From an uncultured Bacteroidales bacterium (GTDB lineage Bacteria > Bacteroidota > Bacteroidia > Bacteroidales > P3), in NCBI GenBank assembly GCA_905233475.1, contig CAJOEN010000031.1, positions 1-64,000 on the forward strand: a stretch of DNA of 64,000 nucleotides, given 5' to 3'. The notes beneath the pieces were generated by a model. It saw only the letters and a program-made list of their open reading frames with translations, was not told the origin of the DNA and did no database searches. A program made the position numbers and the translations under genes. Each line of letters starts with the position of its first letter. The first letter of the stretch is position 1. Positions 44,188 to 52,197 of this stretch are shown here, one piece after another.

Positions 44188-45581
44188 TTAATTGCGAACA
44201 TCCTAATATTATCATTAACCCGTCTGTATATCAGCATATACAGAAGAACCATATTATATACTTAAATGATCATCCTCGTAATTTTCTTACTGCTGGCCTT
44301 CTTAATGTAAAATATTTGTATTGTGTTCTTTCTGAGATACGTAAGTCGTTGAACATTAAGACTTCTGATTTTAATCTTCATTATTTTGTTGATGATTTTG
44401 GTATTCGTCAGCTTGTTTTTCTTCAAGTTCCTTGCAATCATTGTAACTTATGCCGCCGCAGACGTCAAAATGACTTAGTTCAGCGTTTCCGCTTTGAAAC
44501 AGAGGAACACTCTGAATTACCTTATTTTGTTACCCTTACTCACAATCGCTATTCTCTTCCTAAGGATAATCTTGTACATATTCGAACAATTCAGCTCTAT
44601 ATTAAGCGGCTTCGTGATTATGCTCTTCGTGATTTTGGTATTACTGATATATCATTCTATGCTCAAGGTGAGTACGGTAAGAAGCGTAATCGTCCACATT
44701 ATCATTTTCTTATATGGGGTCTTCCTAAGTTCGATAATATTCTTGTCGCTCGTGATTGGTTTTCAAAGTCTTGGCGTACTAAGACTAAGATTTCATTTTA
44801 TCAGCGTTCAACTGGAAAAATTATTAAGTCTAAGGCTCCTCTTGGTATTGTTCATTGTAGTCAAGTTGCTTCACCTGATTATCTTGATTATTATTTTAGA
44901 ACTCGTGGAAAACGGATTTCTGCTACTGACGCATTCAAGTACGCGTCTAAGTATTCTACTAAGGATGGTGGTTTATCTACTTGGTCTTGTCATTTAGGTG
45001 AGAAGTATGTTAAGAGAACTTATTCTGCTGATTTACTTGGTCTTAATCCTCGTATTGATATTTATTTTCTTGACAGGTTTGGTACCACTTCTCCTGTTAT
45101 TAAAAATAGGTGGTTTTTTAATGTTGTATTCGGCAATTTAAGTAAGGAAACATATAAGTTACGTAGCGAGTTGAAACACATTGTTGCTTCTTTATCTGTG
45201 AAAAATAGAAAGTTAGTCGATTGGTGTACCTATAAGATTAAGCCCATTGCTGACGATTATGGTTATATTGTCGGTTATCCCTATATTAATAAGCGTGAAG
45301 TTATTGATTATTTAAAGAATAAGTGTGTTGTCTCTCGGCTCAAGCGTGTTAAGTCTCGATTTAACCAGTTTTATTATTATAATGGTATTATTGTGAATAA
45401 TTTATTGAATTTATATTGGGATACCGATTTCGATGAGTTGGAAAATAGGCATTTGGCTAAGGTTATTTACCAACAACGTTGCTTTGCTGTTGTCCCTGAG
45501 CTCACTGTTGAAGAGGTTGCAATTAATTCACATCGTTCTGCTCGATATGCTTATTATCAGGATATTAATCAATCATTGTAA
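44184..45581 (+). CDS. Microvirus replication initiator (VP4)
   Basis: A 465-aa rolling-circle endonuclease. Motif 1 is FVTLTHNRY, the HUH motif is PHYHFLIWG with H172 and H174, and the catalytic Tyr motif is FKYASKYSTK with Y253, K256 and Y257. It nicks the phage double-stranded form and starts strand displacement. A cysteine cluster (CNHCNLCRRRRQND) precedes it, as in other microviral Reps. Complete. Confidence 0.95.
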   Translation: MINCEHPNIIINPSVYQHIQKNHIIYLNDHPRNFLTAGLLNVKYLYCVLSEIRKSLNIKTSDFNLHYFVDDFGIRQLVFLQVPCNHCNLCRRRRQNDLVQRFRFETEEHSELPYFVTLTHNRYSLPKDNLVHIRTIQLYIKRLRDYALRDFGITDISFYAQGEYGKKRNRPHYHFLIWGLPKFDNILVARDWFSKSWRTKTKISFYQRSTGKIIKSKAPLGIVHCSQVASPDYLDYYFRTRGKRISATDAFKYASKYSTKDGGLSTWSCHLGEKYVKRTYSADLLGLNPRIDIYFLDRFGTTSPVIKNRWFFNVVFGNLSKETYKLRSELKHIVASLSVKNRKLVDWCTYKIKPIADDYGYIVGYPYINKREVIDYLKNKCVVSRLKRVKSRFNQFYYYNGIIVNNLLNLYWDTDFDELENRHLAKVIYQQRCFAVVPELTVEEVAINSHRSARYAYYQDINQSL

Positions 45582-45623
45582 TTCATTTAATTCATATATT
45601 TATTAACTAAAACATTTACAATT

Positions 45624-45719
45624 ATGAAATTAGCTACTTTTCCTTTCCGTCTTATATGGAACATTATCAAAACAGTTGTCGAGATGATTCTCGGAGATTT
45701 AAACCTCAAAAAAAAGTAA
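45624..45719 (+). CDS. 31-aa prophage peptide between Rep and capsid genes
   Basis: ATG to TAA frame reading MKLATFPFRLIWNIIKTVVE then eleven more residues ending LKKK. It would form an amphipathic or membrane-active helix. It begins 42 nt after rep and ends 6 nt before the capsid gene, so it is well placed to be translated. Possible roles are a DNA-binding J-like peptide or a membrane protein; none is shown. Confidence 0.55.
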   Translation: MKLATFPFRLIWNIIKTVVEMILGDLNLKKK

Positions 45720-45725
45720 TTAGTT

Positions 45726-47942
45726 ATGGCAAGTATTTATAAAAGACAAAAGGGTTATGTGAAGAAGCCTAATCGGAATAATTTCGATTTGACTTTTTCT
45801 AACAATTTCACGACTAAAATAGGTCAGATAACTCCTATTATGTGTAAGGAAGTTAATCCCGGCGATAAGTTTAATATTAATTTTGCCGCTGGTCTTCGTG
45901 CAATGCCTTTGGCGTTCCCTATTCAGACACCTTTACAGGCTCAATTTTCATTTTTCTACGTTCGTAATCGGACATTATGGAAAGATTGGATGGACTTCTA
46001 TGGTAGGACAAAGGATGGTCTCATTCATCCATATATTTCTATTCCTTACTCTCGTGCTCATGAGATGGGAACTTGTTCTCTTGCTGATTATCTCGGTGTT
46101 CCTACTACTTATGCTCAACAAGAAATAATTGATTTTGAATCATATTTCTTCCATGGTGACCCTCAAGTCCGCACCTCAGCTAATAGTACAACTTCTGTTA
46201 ATGTCACTACTATTCCCGCCGAGGGTGATTCTTATAACAATCAAGGAGATAATATTACTGTATCTGATATTGGTGCACGTGTCTACCCTTATCGATTTGT
46301 TTGGAATGTAGTTACTACAGGAACACTTGGTTATAAGGTAAATAACTATTTCGGCCAAGATTCATATGGACTTTATATTAAAGTTAATGGCCGTCAGTTG
46401 AAAGACCGTCTGAAATTCCCATTTGGTGACGCCTCAACGATTATTAATAATCTTTCTGACTGCACAATTCTTGTCTCTGTAAATGACGATGGTTCAACAG
46501 GTTACGAAAATTCTGTTGTTCGTGGTCGTGGCAAGATTAGTTCTGTTACTGTTACCGATGGAGTATTGGAATGTGAATGGAGTGACCCTCTCAAAGACTT
46601 GTTTGCAACAGGTAACTATTCGGACGCATATATCACATTTGTTTTCCTTGTCAATCCTTGGGTCGCTTTTTCTTCTTCGTTATTCACTGGCAATCAGGTG
46701 TCTGTTAACTTTCAACTTGTTAGTACTTCTGATGTCTCCAATACAAGCAATCCCTTTGTTATTCAAAGTGGTGATGAAGTTCCTGATATACGATTGAATG
46801 CTCTTCCATTCCGTGCATATGAGGCTATTTATAACTCATATTATCGAAATGAAATAAATGACCCATTTGTATTGAATGGTACACCTGAGTATAATCGTTA
46901 TGTAACTAACTTGGATGGCGGTGCTGATAGTATTACACCATTATTCTTACGTATGCGTAACTATGAGTTAGATTTTTTGACATCTGCCGTTCCCTCTCCA
47001 CAACATGGCATTGCTCCTCTTGTTGGTGTGTCTTCAACTGGTGTATTCAAGTTTGAGGATGAAGATGGTCATATCTTTACCCTAACACCTAAGATAGGTG
47101 ATGATGGTAATACTCTCACTGGTATTGATAGCTATGATGAGGGTCTTCCTGTAGGTAATATCAAGAGGCTTACTGAACTTATTAGGTATGGTATTTCTAT
47201 TAATGATTTCCGACAGGTTAATTCATTACAGCGTTTTCTTGAGACAAATATCCGTCGTGGGTTAAAGTATAAGCAACAGATATTATCTCATCATGGTGTT
47301 AATGTTCGATATGATGAGTTGGATATGCCTGAGTATCTTGGTGGTCTTACTCGTAATATAAATGTTACTCAAATCACTTCTACTGCTGAGACTTCTGAGA
47401 TGGCTCTTGGTGAATTCGGTGGTCAAGCTGGATTATTTACTCAAAACACTCATGGTATTAATCATTATTTCGATGAGCCGGGCTTCTTATTCTGCATGCT
47501 CACTATTGTTCCTATTCCTAACTATTCTCAGCTTCTTGATAAGAAGTTTCTTAAGGACAATCAGTTAGATTACTTCTTCCCTGAGTTTAACCATATTGGT
47601 TACCAACCTATCGATTATCGTGAGGTTACTCCAATTCAGGCTAAGTTACATGGGGTTGATTACAATAGTGTATTTGGCTACCAACGACCTTACTACGACC
47701 TTGTATCTTCGGTTGATGAGGTTCATGGCCTTATGCGTACCACTATGCAGGGCTTCTTATTGACCCGTAATTTTGGTACTCCTCCACGTCTTGGTCATGA
47801 CTTTCTTGAGATAAATCCTGATGATATGACTAACCCGTTTGTCGACACTTCCGTTGATTCTGATACATTTGTTGGTCAAATTTCCTTTGACATTAAAGCC
47901 AAGCGTGCTGTTTCTAAGGTTGCTATTCCGAGACTTGAATAA
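45726..47942 (+). CDS. Microvirus major capsid protein (VP1)
   Basis: A 738-aa F-type capsid protein. The N-terminal region (KPNRNNFDLTFSNNFTTKIG, ITPIMCKEVNPGDKF) and FFYVRNRTLWKDWMDFY are typical of microviruses. It is longer than gokushovirus VP1 and closer to the Alpavirinae size, with large inserted loops between about 140 and 340. Ends upstream of a terminator. Confidence 0.95.
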   Translation: MASIYKRQKGYVKKPNRNNFDLTFSNNFTTKIGQITPIMCKEVNPGDKFNINFAAGLRAMPLAFPIQTPLQAQFSFFYVRNRTLWKDWMDFYGRTKDGLIHPYISIPYSRAHEMGTCSLADYLGVPTTYAQQEIIDFESYFFHGDPQVRTSANSTTSVNVTTIPAEGDSYNNQGDNITVSDIGARVYPYRFVWNVVTTGTLGYKVNNYFGQDSYGLYIKVNGRQLKDRLKFPFGDASTIINNLSDCTILVSVNDDGSTGYENSVVRGRGKISSVTVTDGVLECEWSDPLKDLFATGNYSDAYITFVFLVNPWVAFSSSLFTGNQVSVNFQLVSTSDVSNTSNPFVIQSGDEVPDIRLNALPFRAYEAIYNSYYRNEINDPFVLNGTPEYNRYVTNLDGGADSITPLFLRMRNYELDFLTSAVPSPQHGIAPLVGVSSTGVFKFEDEDGHIFTLTPKIGDDGNTLTGIDSYDEGLPVGNIKRLTELIRYGISINDFRQVNSLQRFLETNIRRGLKYKQQILSHHGVNVRYDELDMPEYLGGLTRNINVTQITSTAETSEMALGEFGGQAGLFTQNTHGINHYFDEPGFLFCMLTIVPIPNYSQLLDKKFLKDNQLDYFFPEFNHIGYQPIDYREVTPIQAKLHGVDYNSVFGYQRPYYDLVSSVDEVHGLMRTTMQGFLLTRNFGTPPRLGHDFLEINPDDMTNPFVDTSVDSDTFVGQISFDIKAKRAVSKVAIPRLE

Positions 47943-47972
47943 TTATTGTTTTCATCTGTTTTATTGTTTATT

Positions 47973-48000
47973 GGGCTGTAGTCCGCTGCAGCCCTTTTTT
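47973..48000 (+). terminator. Terminator after the capsid gene
   Basis: GGGCTGTAG (47973-47981) pairs with CTGCAGCCC (one wobble) around TCCG, followed by six or seven Ts. It lies in the 95-nt gap before the scaffold-like gene, so it could trim capsid mRNA or attenuate the downstream genes. Confidence 0.85.
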
Positions 48001-48037
48001 AAAAAAGTTTAAAAATTTTAATAAAAGAAATATTATT

Positions 48038-48379
48038 ATGAATACACGTCAAAAAATTTTTATGCGCTCTTGCGTACGAATCAAAAACACTAAGTTGTTG
48101 GAGCATGAGTCTCCAGTACAATCTGGATTGTCCGTTACTCCGTCTCAGATGTTGCGAATGACTGAACAAGGTATTGCTATCAGTCCTGCTGCTGTTGATG
48201 AGACAATATTTAGCGATAATGATTACAAGAACACTAATGATTTCCATGTTAATGTAGAGGATAGACGTCATATTGATATTAATATGGTATGGGAGACAGA
48301 ACAAGACATTAAAAAGAAATTCCGTAAAGCTCGTAAGGACGGAGCATTTGTAGATGTTGAACCGAAAGGAGGTGAATAA
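48038..48379 (+). CDS. Scaffold-like prophage protein (VP3-type)
   Basis: A 113-aa protein with SVTPSQMLRMTEQGIAIS, a segment seen in putative internal scaffolding proteins of related phages as I recall. The C-terminus is charged (DIKKKFRKARKDG). Its TAA shares a base with the ATG of the pilot gene. Role inferred from position. Confidence 0.7.
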   Translation: MNTRQKIFMRSCVRIKNTKLLEHESPVQSGLSVTPSQMLRMTEQGIAISPAAVDETIFSDNDYKNTNDFHVNVEDRRHIDINMVWETEQDIKKKFRKARKDGAFVDVEPKGGE

Positions 48380-49491
48380 TGGGCCCCGCTGTTATTAAGG
48401 GATTGTTTGACTTAGGTACTGGCCTTGCTTCTGTTGGTGGTTCTCTATGGTCTAATTCTCAAAACAGGCGTTCTCAAGAGAACGAGAATGCCCGTAATCG
48501 CGCATATTCTCGTGAGCAAAATCGCTTGAATTTAGAACAATGGCAACGTGAAAACGTATATAATAGTCCATTTGCTCAAATGCAGCGTCTTCGTGCTGCT
48601 GGCATTAATCCTGCTATGGCATATTCCGATGGTATTGAGAATTTGGCTGCTCAGAGTCCTGAGATGATAGCTTCTCAAAGTAAGGCCTATACTGGCACTC
48701 CTAATCCATTTTCTTCATTTGTTGATGATTATTCTACTATGTCTCAGTTACGTGCTACTATTGAAAATATTAATGCTGATACTGAGTATAAGAGAGCTAA
48801 GTCCGGCGAGAGTGCTATTGTTCGTGCGTTGTATGAACAGAAGTTGGAGATTGATGGCACGAAGTTCACTTGGGATAAGGAAGATAGGGAGTTAGATAAG
48901 GAGCGCAATATTACTGAGCTTAATCTTGTTCGTGAACGATATGAGACACAGAAGGAGGAAACAAGGAAAGTTGCTCAACAGGTTCGTAATCTTTCCAAGG
49001 AGTATGATATTAAGGAGCTTGAGCGGGAATTCCTCGAACTCACTAAGGATGATAGAGTTATGTCTATTAAGCTTAATAATAGTGAATTACGTTCTAAGAT
49101 ACGTCTTAACGGTCAGACGTATGAACTTAATGAATTTGTCAAAAAGGAGCGTGTAGCTCGTGTTAATGCTATATCTTCTTATAATGATAAGATTTTATCT
49201 CAGTTTTTGCGTGAGGCTTCTAATGGTGCTATTAATTTTGATTCTATGGATGAGAGCGGTAAGTCTATGCTAAGAGCTGTTTATGGTGAAGATTTCTTCC
49301 ATAATCAGCAGTTGCAGAATGAAGCATATCTTGACGCTCTTGCATGTGAATTGGTGTATGGAAATGCTCAGCATATTCAGCTCGAAAATACTTACTATGG
49401 CATTCAGCAGTTGAGTAATCTTATTAGTTCTTATTCTAAGGTTCGTGGTTCTCTTGGTAAGCGTAATGGTGGTTTTAAGTCTCGTAAGTAA
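48379..49491 (+). CDS. Microvirus DNA pilot protein (VP2)
   Basis: A 370-aa minor virion protein that guides DNA into the host. The N-terminal glycine-rich hydrophobic segment (GLFDLGTGLASVGGSLW) precedes NRLNLEQWQRENVYNSPFAQ, and the diagnostic motif QMQRLRAAGINPAMAY follows at about residues 72-87. The rest is a long coiled coil (100-250). Complete. Confidence 0.93.
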   Translation: MGPAVIKGLFDLGTGLASVGGSLWSNSQNRRSQENENARNRAYSREQNRLNLEQWQRENVYNSPFAQMQRLRAAGINPAMAYSDGIENLAAQSPEMIASQSKAYTGTPNPFSSFVDDYSTMSQLRATIENINADTEYKRAKSGESAIVRALYEQKLEIDGTKFTWDKEDRELDKERNITELNLVRERYETQKEETRKVAQQVRNLSKEYDIKELEREFLELTKDDRVMSIKLNNSELRSKIRLNGQTYELNEFVKKERVARVNAISSYNDKILSQFLREASNGAINFDSMDESGKSMLRAVYGEDFFHNQQLQNEAYLDALACELVYGNAQHIQLENTYYGIQQLSNLISSYSKVRGSLGKRNGGFKSRK

Positions 49492-49573
49492 TAAACCTAA
49501 TAAAATTAACTCTTGCTAAATGCTTAATATCAATCATTAATAGCACTGGCTTGTGTATTTCTTATTTGGGGTT

Positions 49574-49606
49574 CCCTACCGCCAATTCATTGTAATTGCG
49601 GTAGGG
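49574..49606 (+). other. Prophage intergenic hairpin
   Basis: CCCTACCGC (49574-49582) pairs with GCGGTAGGG (49598-49606), extended by an AATT/AATT pair after a one-base bulge. No T run follows, so it is not a simple terminator; it could be a replication or packaging structure. Confidence 0.7.
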
Positions 49607-49622
49607 TTCTTGCATTCCCATT

Positions 49623-49643
49623 AGTCCCGTGAGGGACTTTTTT
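49623..49643 (+). terminator. Terminator of the prophage structural genes
   Basis: AGTCCC (49623-49628), loop GTGA, GGGACT (49633-49638) and a run of six Ts. Confidence 0.85.
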
Positions 49644-49775
49644 GTAGAAATTCTTCGATTTCGATGTACAAGAGTCTAAAACACTCTTGCTGGTGTTCTT
49701 GTATATTATTCGGCAACTCACAGATTTCTGTAACTCTGTACGTTGCGAAAACTTTTTGTCATTCAATTAAAACAA

Positions 49776-49818
49776 TACGTATGCGCGCGCGCGCGATTTA
49801 CGCGTGTGTGTGCGTGCG
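49776..49818. repeat. Two 20-nt alternating purine-pyrimidine tracts
   Basis: TACGTATG followed by six CG steps occupies 49776-49795, and TACGCGTGTGTGTGCGTGCG occupies 49799-49818; only three bases separate them. The local GC richness stands out in an AT-rich phage. Such tracts favour left-handed Z-DNA under supercoiling. Confidence 0.85.
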
Positions 49819-49826
49819 AAATGTTA

Positions 49827-49834
49827 TATGTTTG
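49827..49834 (+). promoter_or_regulatory. Prophage -7 promoter box (upstream of two)
   Basis: TATGTTTG, 22 nt before the ATG of the 28-aa frame. A second consensus box, TATATTTG, lies at 49845-49852, within a repeat of ATGTTATAT, but only 4 nt before that ATG. No clear -33 TTG was seen. Confidence 0.5.
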
Positions 49835-49844
49835 AAAAAAATGT

Positions 49845-49852
49845 TATATTTG
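49845..49852 (+). promoter_or_regulatory. Second prophage -7 promoter box
   Basis: TATATTTG. It is too close to the 28-aa frame to serve it with a leader, but in the excised circle it faces the Rep genes across the joined attachment site, 126-nt gap. Confidence 0.45.
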
Positions 49853-49856
49853 TTCC

Positions 49857-49943
49857 ATGATTACAATTATTTTTATAGGATTAATATTATTGATTATTAA
49901 GTTATTACTTGAAATAATTTTTATGTTTATTGACCGAAAATAA
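49857..49943 (+). CDS. 28-aa hydrophobic prophage peptide
   Basis: ATG-to-TAA frame of 28 codons. MITIIFIGLILLLIIKLLLE is followed by eight residues ending DRK. It is almost entirely Ile, Leu and Phe, giving one membrane helix with a Lys at 15 and a charged C-terminus. It has two consensus promoter boxes ahead and lies 48 bp left of the right dif site. A membrane-acting lysis or holin-like role would fit but is unproven; a chance AT-rich frame is the alternative. Confidence 0.5.
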   Translation: MITIIFIGLILLIIKLLLEIIFMFIDRK

Positions 49944-49991
49944 TATTTTTTGAATAATTTTTTTGTCAATTAAAAAAAATGTAGTAATTTT

Positions 49992-50019
49992 GTGTTACAT
50001 AATTTATATTATGTTAAGT
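49992..50019 (+). other. dif site / right prophage attachment site
   Basis: GTGTTACATAA, spacer TTTATA and TTATGTTAAGT form the 28-bp 11-6-11 XerC-XerD target. Its arms are closer to the standard ACATAA/TTATGTTAA palindrome than the left copy. It marks the probable replication terminus, where XerCD resolves chromosome dimers. Confidence 0.85.
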
Positions 50020-50116
50020 AGAAGTTTTTGAACCTTTCCCCTAAGGCTATATATTTTGTTGCGACAACATCTTTAATTTCAAGATATTATCGCTACAAAA
50101 CTAAAGGGGACTTCTA
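50019..50116. other. Large imperfect hairpin next to dif
   Basis: TTTTGTTGCGACAACATCTT (50055-50074) and AAGATATTATCGCTACAAAA (50081-50100) are complementary at 17 of 20 positions. The outer arms TAGAAGT plus CCCCT pair with AGGGG and ACTTCTA (50105-50116). The structure directly abuts the dif site on the chromosomal side. Confidence 0.75.
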
Positions 50117-50133
50117 TTTATTCGTTTGAGAGC

Positions 50134-50193
50134 GCGTGTCTCCGACACGCCTGTTCTTTATTTGCCTGATATACCTCACATTAGCATGTGAGG
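50134..50193. other. Two perfect hairpins between dif and typA
   Basis: GCGTGTC-TCC-GACACGC (50134-50150) and CCTCACA-TTAGCA-TGTGAGG (50174-50193). The second may end minus-strand typA transcripts. No gene lies in 50020-50230. Confidence 0.75.
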
Positions 50194-50230
50194 TTATTGA
50201 ATGTGCTGACGTTTTTAATGACTTTAAAAA

Positions 50231-52054
50231 TTATTCATCCGTGTCGATATCGTGAATACGTGAGCGTTTGCGTTCGGTCTCGTTAAGTATTATCTTGCGG
50301 ATTCTCAAGGCTTTCGGAGTGATTTCAAGATATTCGTCATCGCGAATGTATTCCAAAGCCTCCTCAAGCGAGAATTTTATCGGCGGTGTTGTGGTCGATT
50401 TGTCGTCGGCGGATTTGGTACGCATATTGGTCAAATTTTTGGCGGTTACTACATTGATAACTATGTCATTATCAGGACGTAAGCCCTCTCCTATCACCTG
50501 TCCGGCGTAAACTTCGTCTCCGGGCTCGATAAAAAATGCTCCACGGTCTTGTAACTTGCTGATACTGTATGCGGTAGCAACTCCGGGTTCCTTGGCTATA
50601 AGCGCCCCCATTTTTTTGAATCCAAAATCGCCTTTCCAAGGCTCGAAATCCTTGAAGCGGTGGGCAATGATGGCCTCCCCGTTGGATATTGTAAGCAGTT
50701 GGTTGCTCAGCCCTATTATTCCTCGCGAAGGTATTGTAAAATCAAGCTGTACGCGGTCGCCCTTGGTGTTTATCGAATCCACGTCGCCTTTGCGCTGTGT
50801 TACAATGTTTATGACCTTGCTCGAAAATTCTTCCGGAACAAGTATTGTAAGTTGCTCCACAGGCTCGCACTTTACGCCATCTATTTCTTTTATAATTACC
50901 TTTGGCTGACCTACTTGCAATTCGTAGCCCTCGCGTCGCATTGTCTCAATAAGTATGGACAGGTGAAGTACTCCCCTGCCGTAAACTATCATGGAGTCGG
51001 GCGAATCGGTGTCCTCCACGCGCAGTGCGAGATTTTTTTCCAACTCGCGGTACAGGCGGTCGCGTAGATGACGGGAGGTTACGTATTTGCCGTCTTTGCC
51101 GAAAAGCGGAGAGTTGTTGATTGTGAACAACATACTCATCGTGGGTTCATCCACTTTTATCGGTTTCAGGGGTTCGGGGGCTTCAATATCGCAAATGCTG
51201 TCGCCAATATCGAAATTTTCCAATCCTAATACAGCGCAAATCTCGCCGGCTTCCACAGGGGTTTTGATTTTTTCTTTTGCAAGTCCCTCAAACACATATA
51301 GTTCCTTTATTTTTGAGCGTACTTGTTCGCCATCGCGACGGACAAGCATAACGTCCTGACCGGCCTGCAGTTTGCCGCGGTGAAGTCGTCCCACAGCTAT
51401 TCGTCCTACGTACGACGAGTAGTCGAGCGATGAAATCATAAGCTGGGTGTTGCCCTGCGGACATTGGGGGGCGGGTATGTGTTCCACTATCAAATCCATA
51501 AGGTAGGAAATGTCTTCGGTAGGCTTGTTCCAATCGACGCTCATCCAGCCTTGTTTGGAAGAGCCGTAGGCGGTTGGGAAATCAAGCTGCTCCTCGCTGG
51601 CACCAAGGTTGAACATGAGGTCGAAGACTGCCTCCTGAGCAAGTTCGGGATTGCAGTTGGGCTTGTCCACTTTGTTGATTACAACTATCGGCTTGAGATT
51701 GAGTTCAATGGCTTTCTGCAAAACAAAACGTGTTTGCGGCATAGGCCCTTCAAAAGCATCTACAACCAGCAACACGCCGTCGGCCATGTTTAGCACGCGC
51801 TCCACCTCTCCACCGAAGTCGCTGTGCCCCGGGGTGTCGATGATGTTTATCTTGCAGCCTTTGTAGCGTATGGAGACGTTTTTCGACAAAATGGTAATGC
51901 CGCGTTCGCGTTCCAGATCGTTGTTGTCGAGAATAAGGTCGTTGGTTTCTTGGTTTTCGCGGAATAGTTTGGCTTGGTGCAACATACGATCAACAAGGGT
52001 TGTCTTGCCATGATCGACATGTGCTATAATCGCTATATTTCTAATGTTTTGCAT
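50231..52054 (-). CDS. typA: Ribosome-associated GTPase TypA/BipA
   Basis: A 607-aa translational GTPase involved in ribosome assembly under stress. G1 [15 protein letters not shown], the switch [12 protein letters not shown]3 [14 protein letters not shown] and G4 NKVDKPN are present. EF-G-like domains III and V and the TypA-specific C-terminal domain follow. Complete. Confidence 0.97.
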   Translation of the reverse strand: MQNIRNIAIIAHVDHGKTTLVDRMLHQAKLFRENQETNDLILDNNDLERERGITILSKNVSIRYKGCKINIIDTPGHSDFGGEVERVLNMADGVLLVVDAFEGPMPQTRFVLQKAIELNLKPIVVINKVDKPNCNPELAQEAVFDLMFNLGASEEQLDFPTAYGSSKQGWMSVDWNKPTEDISYLMDLIVEHIPAPQCPQGNTQLMISSLDYSSYVGRIAVGRLHRGKLQAGQDVMLVRRDGEQVRSKIKELYVFEGLAKEKIKTPVEAGEICAVLGLENFDIGDSICDIEAPEPLKPIKVDEPTMSMLFTINNSPLFGKDGKYVTSRHLRDRLYRELEKNLALRVEDTDSPDSMIVYGRGVLHLSILIETMRREGYELQVGQPKVIIKEIDGVKCEPVEQLTILVPEEFSSKVINIVTQRKGDVDSINTKGDRVQLDFTIPSRGIIGLSNQLLTISNGEAIIAHRFKDFEPWKGDFGFKKMGALIAKEPGVATAYSISKLQDRGAFFIEPGDEVYAGQVIGEGLRPDNDIVINVVTAKNLTNMRTKSADDKSTTTPPIKFSLEEALEYIRDDEYLEITPKALRIRKIILNETERKRSRIHDIDTDE

Positions 52055-52080
52055 AAAAAAAACGCTATTAAAAAATCGTG

Positions 52081-52088
52081 CAAATTTA
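52081..52088 (-). promoter_or_regulatory. -7 promoter box of typA
   Basis: TAAATTTG on the minus strand, 26 nt before the start at 52054. Confidence 0.55.
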
Positions 52089-52197
52089 CGAAAAAGTTTC
52101 GAGTTTTTTGCTGTGAATCTGCAACTTTTTGCTTCGAAAGACGAAATACACTATCTCATCTTATTTTAGCACAAGTTGTTACTTGAAGTACAAGAAA

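Larger units (their letters stand above)
43874..50019 (+). mobile_element. Microvirus (Alpavirinae-like) prophage, 6146 bp
   Basis: Integrated ssDNA phage bounded by dif-like sites. Gene order is small protein, Rep, 31-aa peptide, capsid, scaffold-like protein, pilot protein, then a 28-aa membrane peptide; all genes are on the plus strand. The unit length fits free members of the family, no integrase is encoded, and the ends suggest use of host XerC/XerD. The coding strand is T-rich with T-ending codons, unlike the chromosome. Proviruses of this kind are known in Bacteroidetes. All frames are open, so it is probably intact. Confidence 0.95.

Noticed and set aside
45883-47568. Several hydrophobic frames in the +1 phase of the capsid gene
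   Set aside because: Explained by T-ending codons of the capsid gene, which put T in the second position of that phase.
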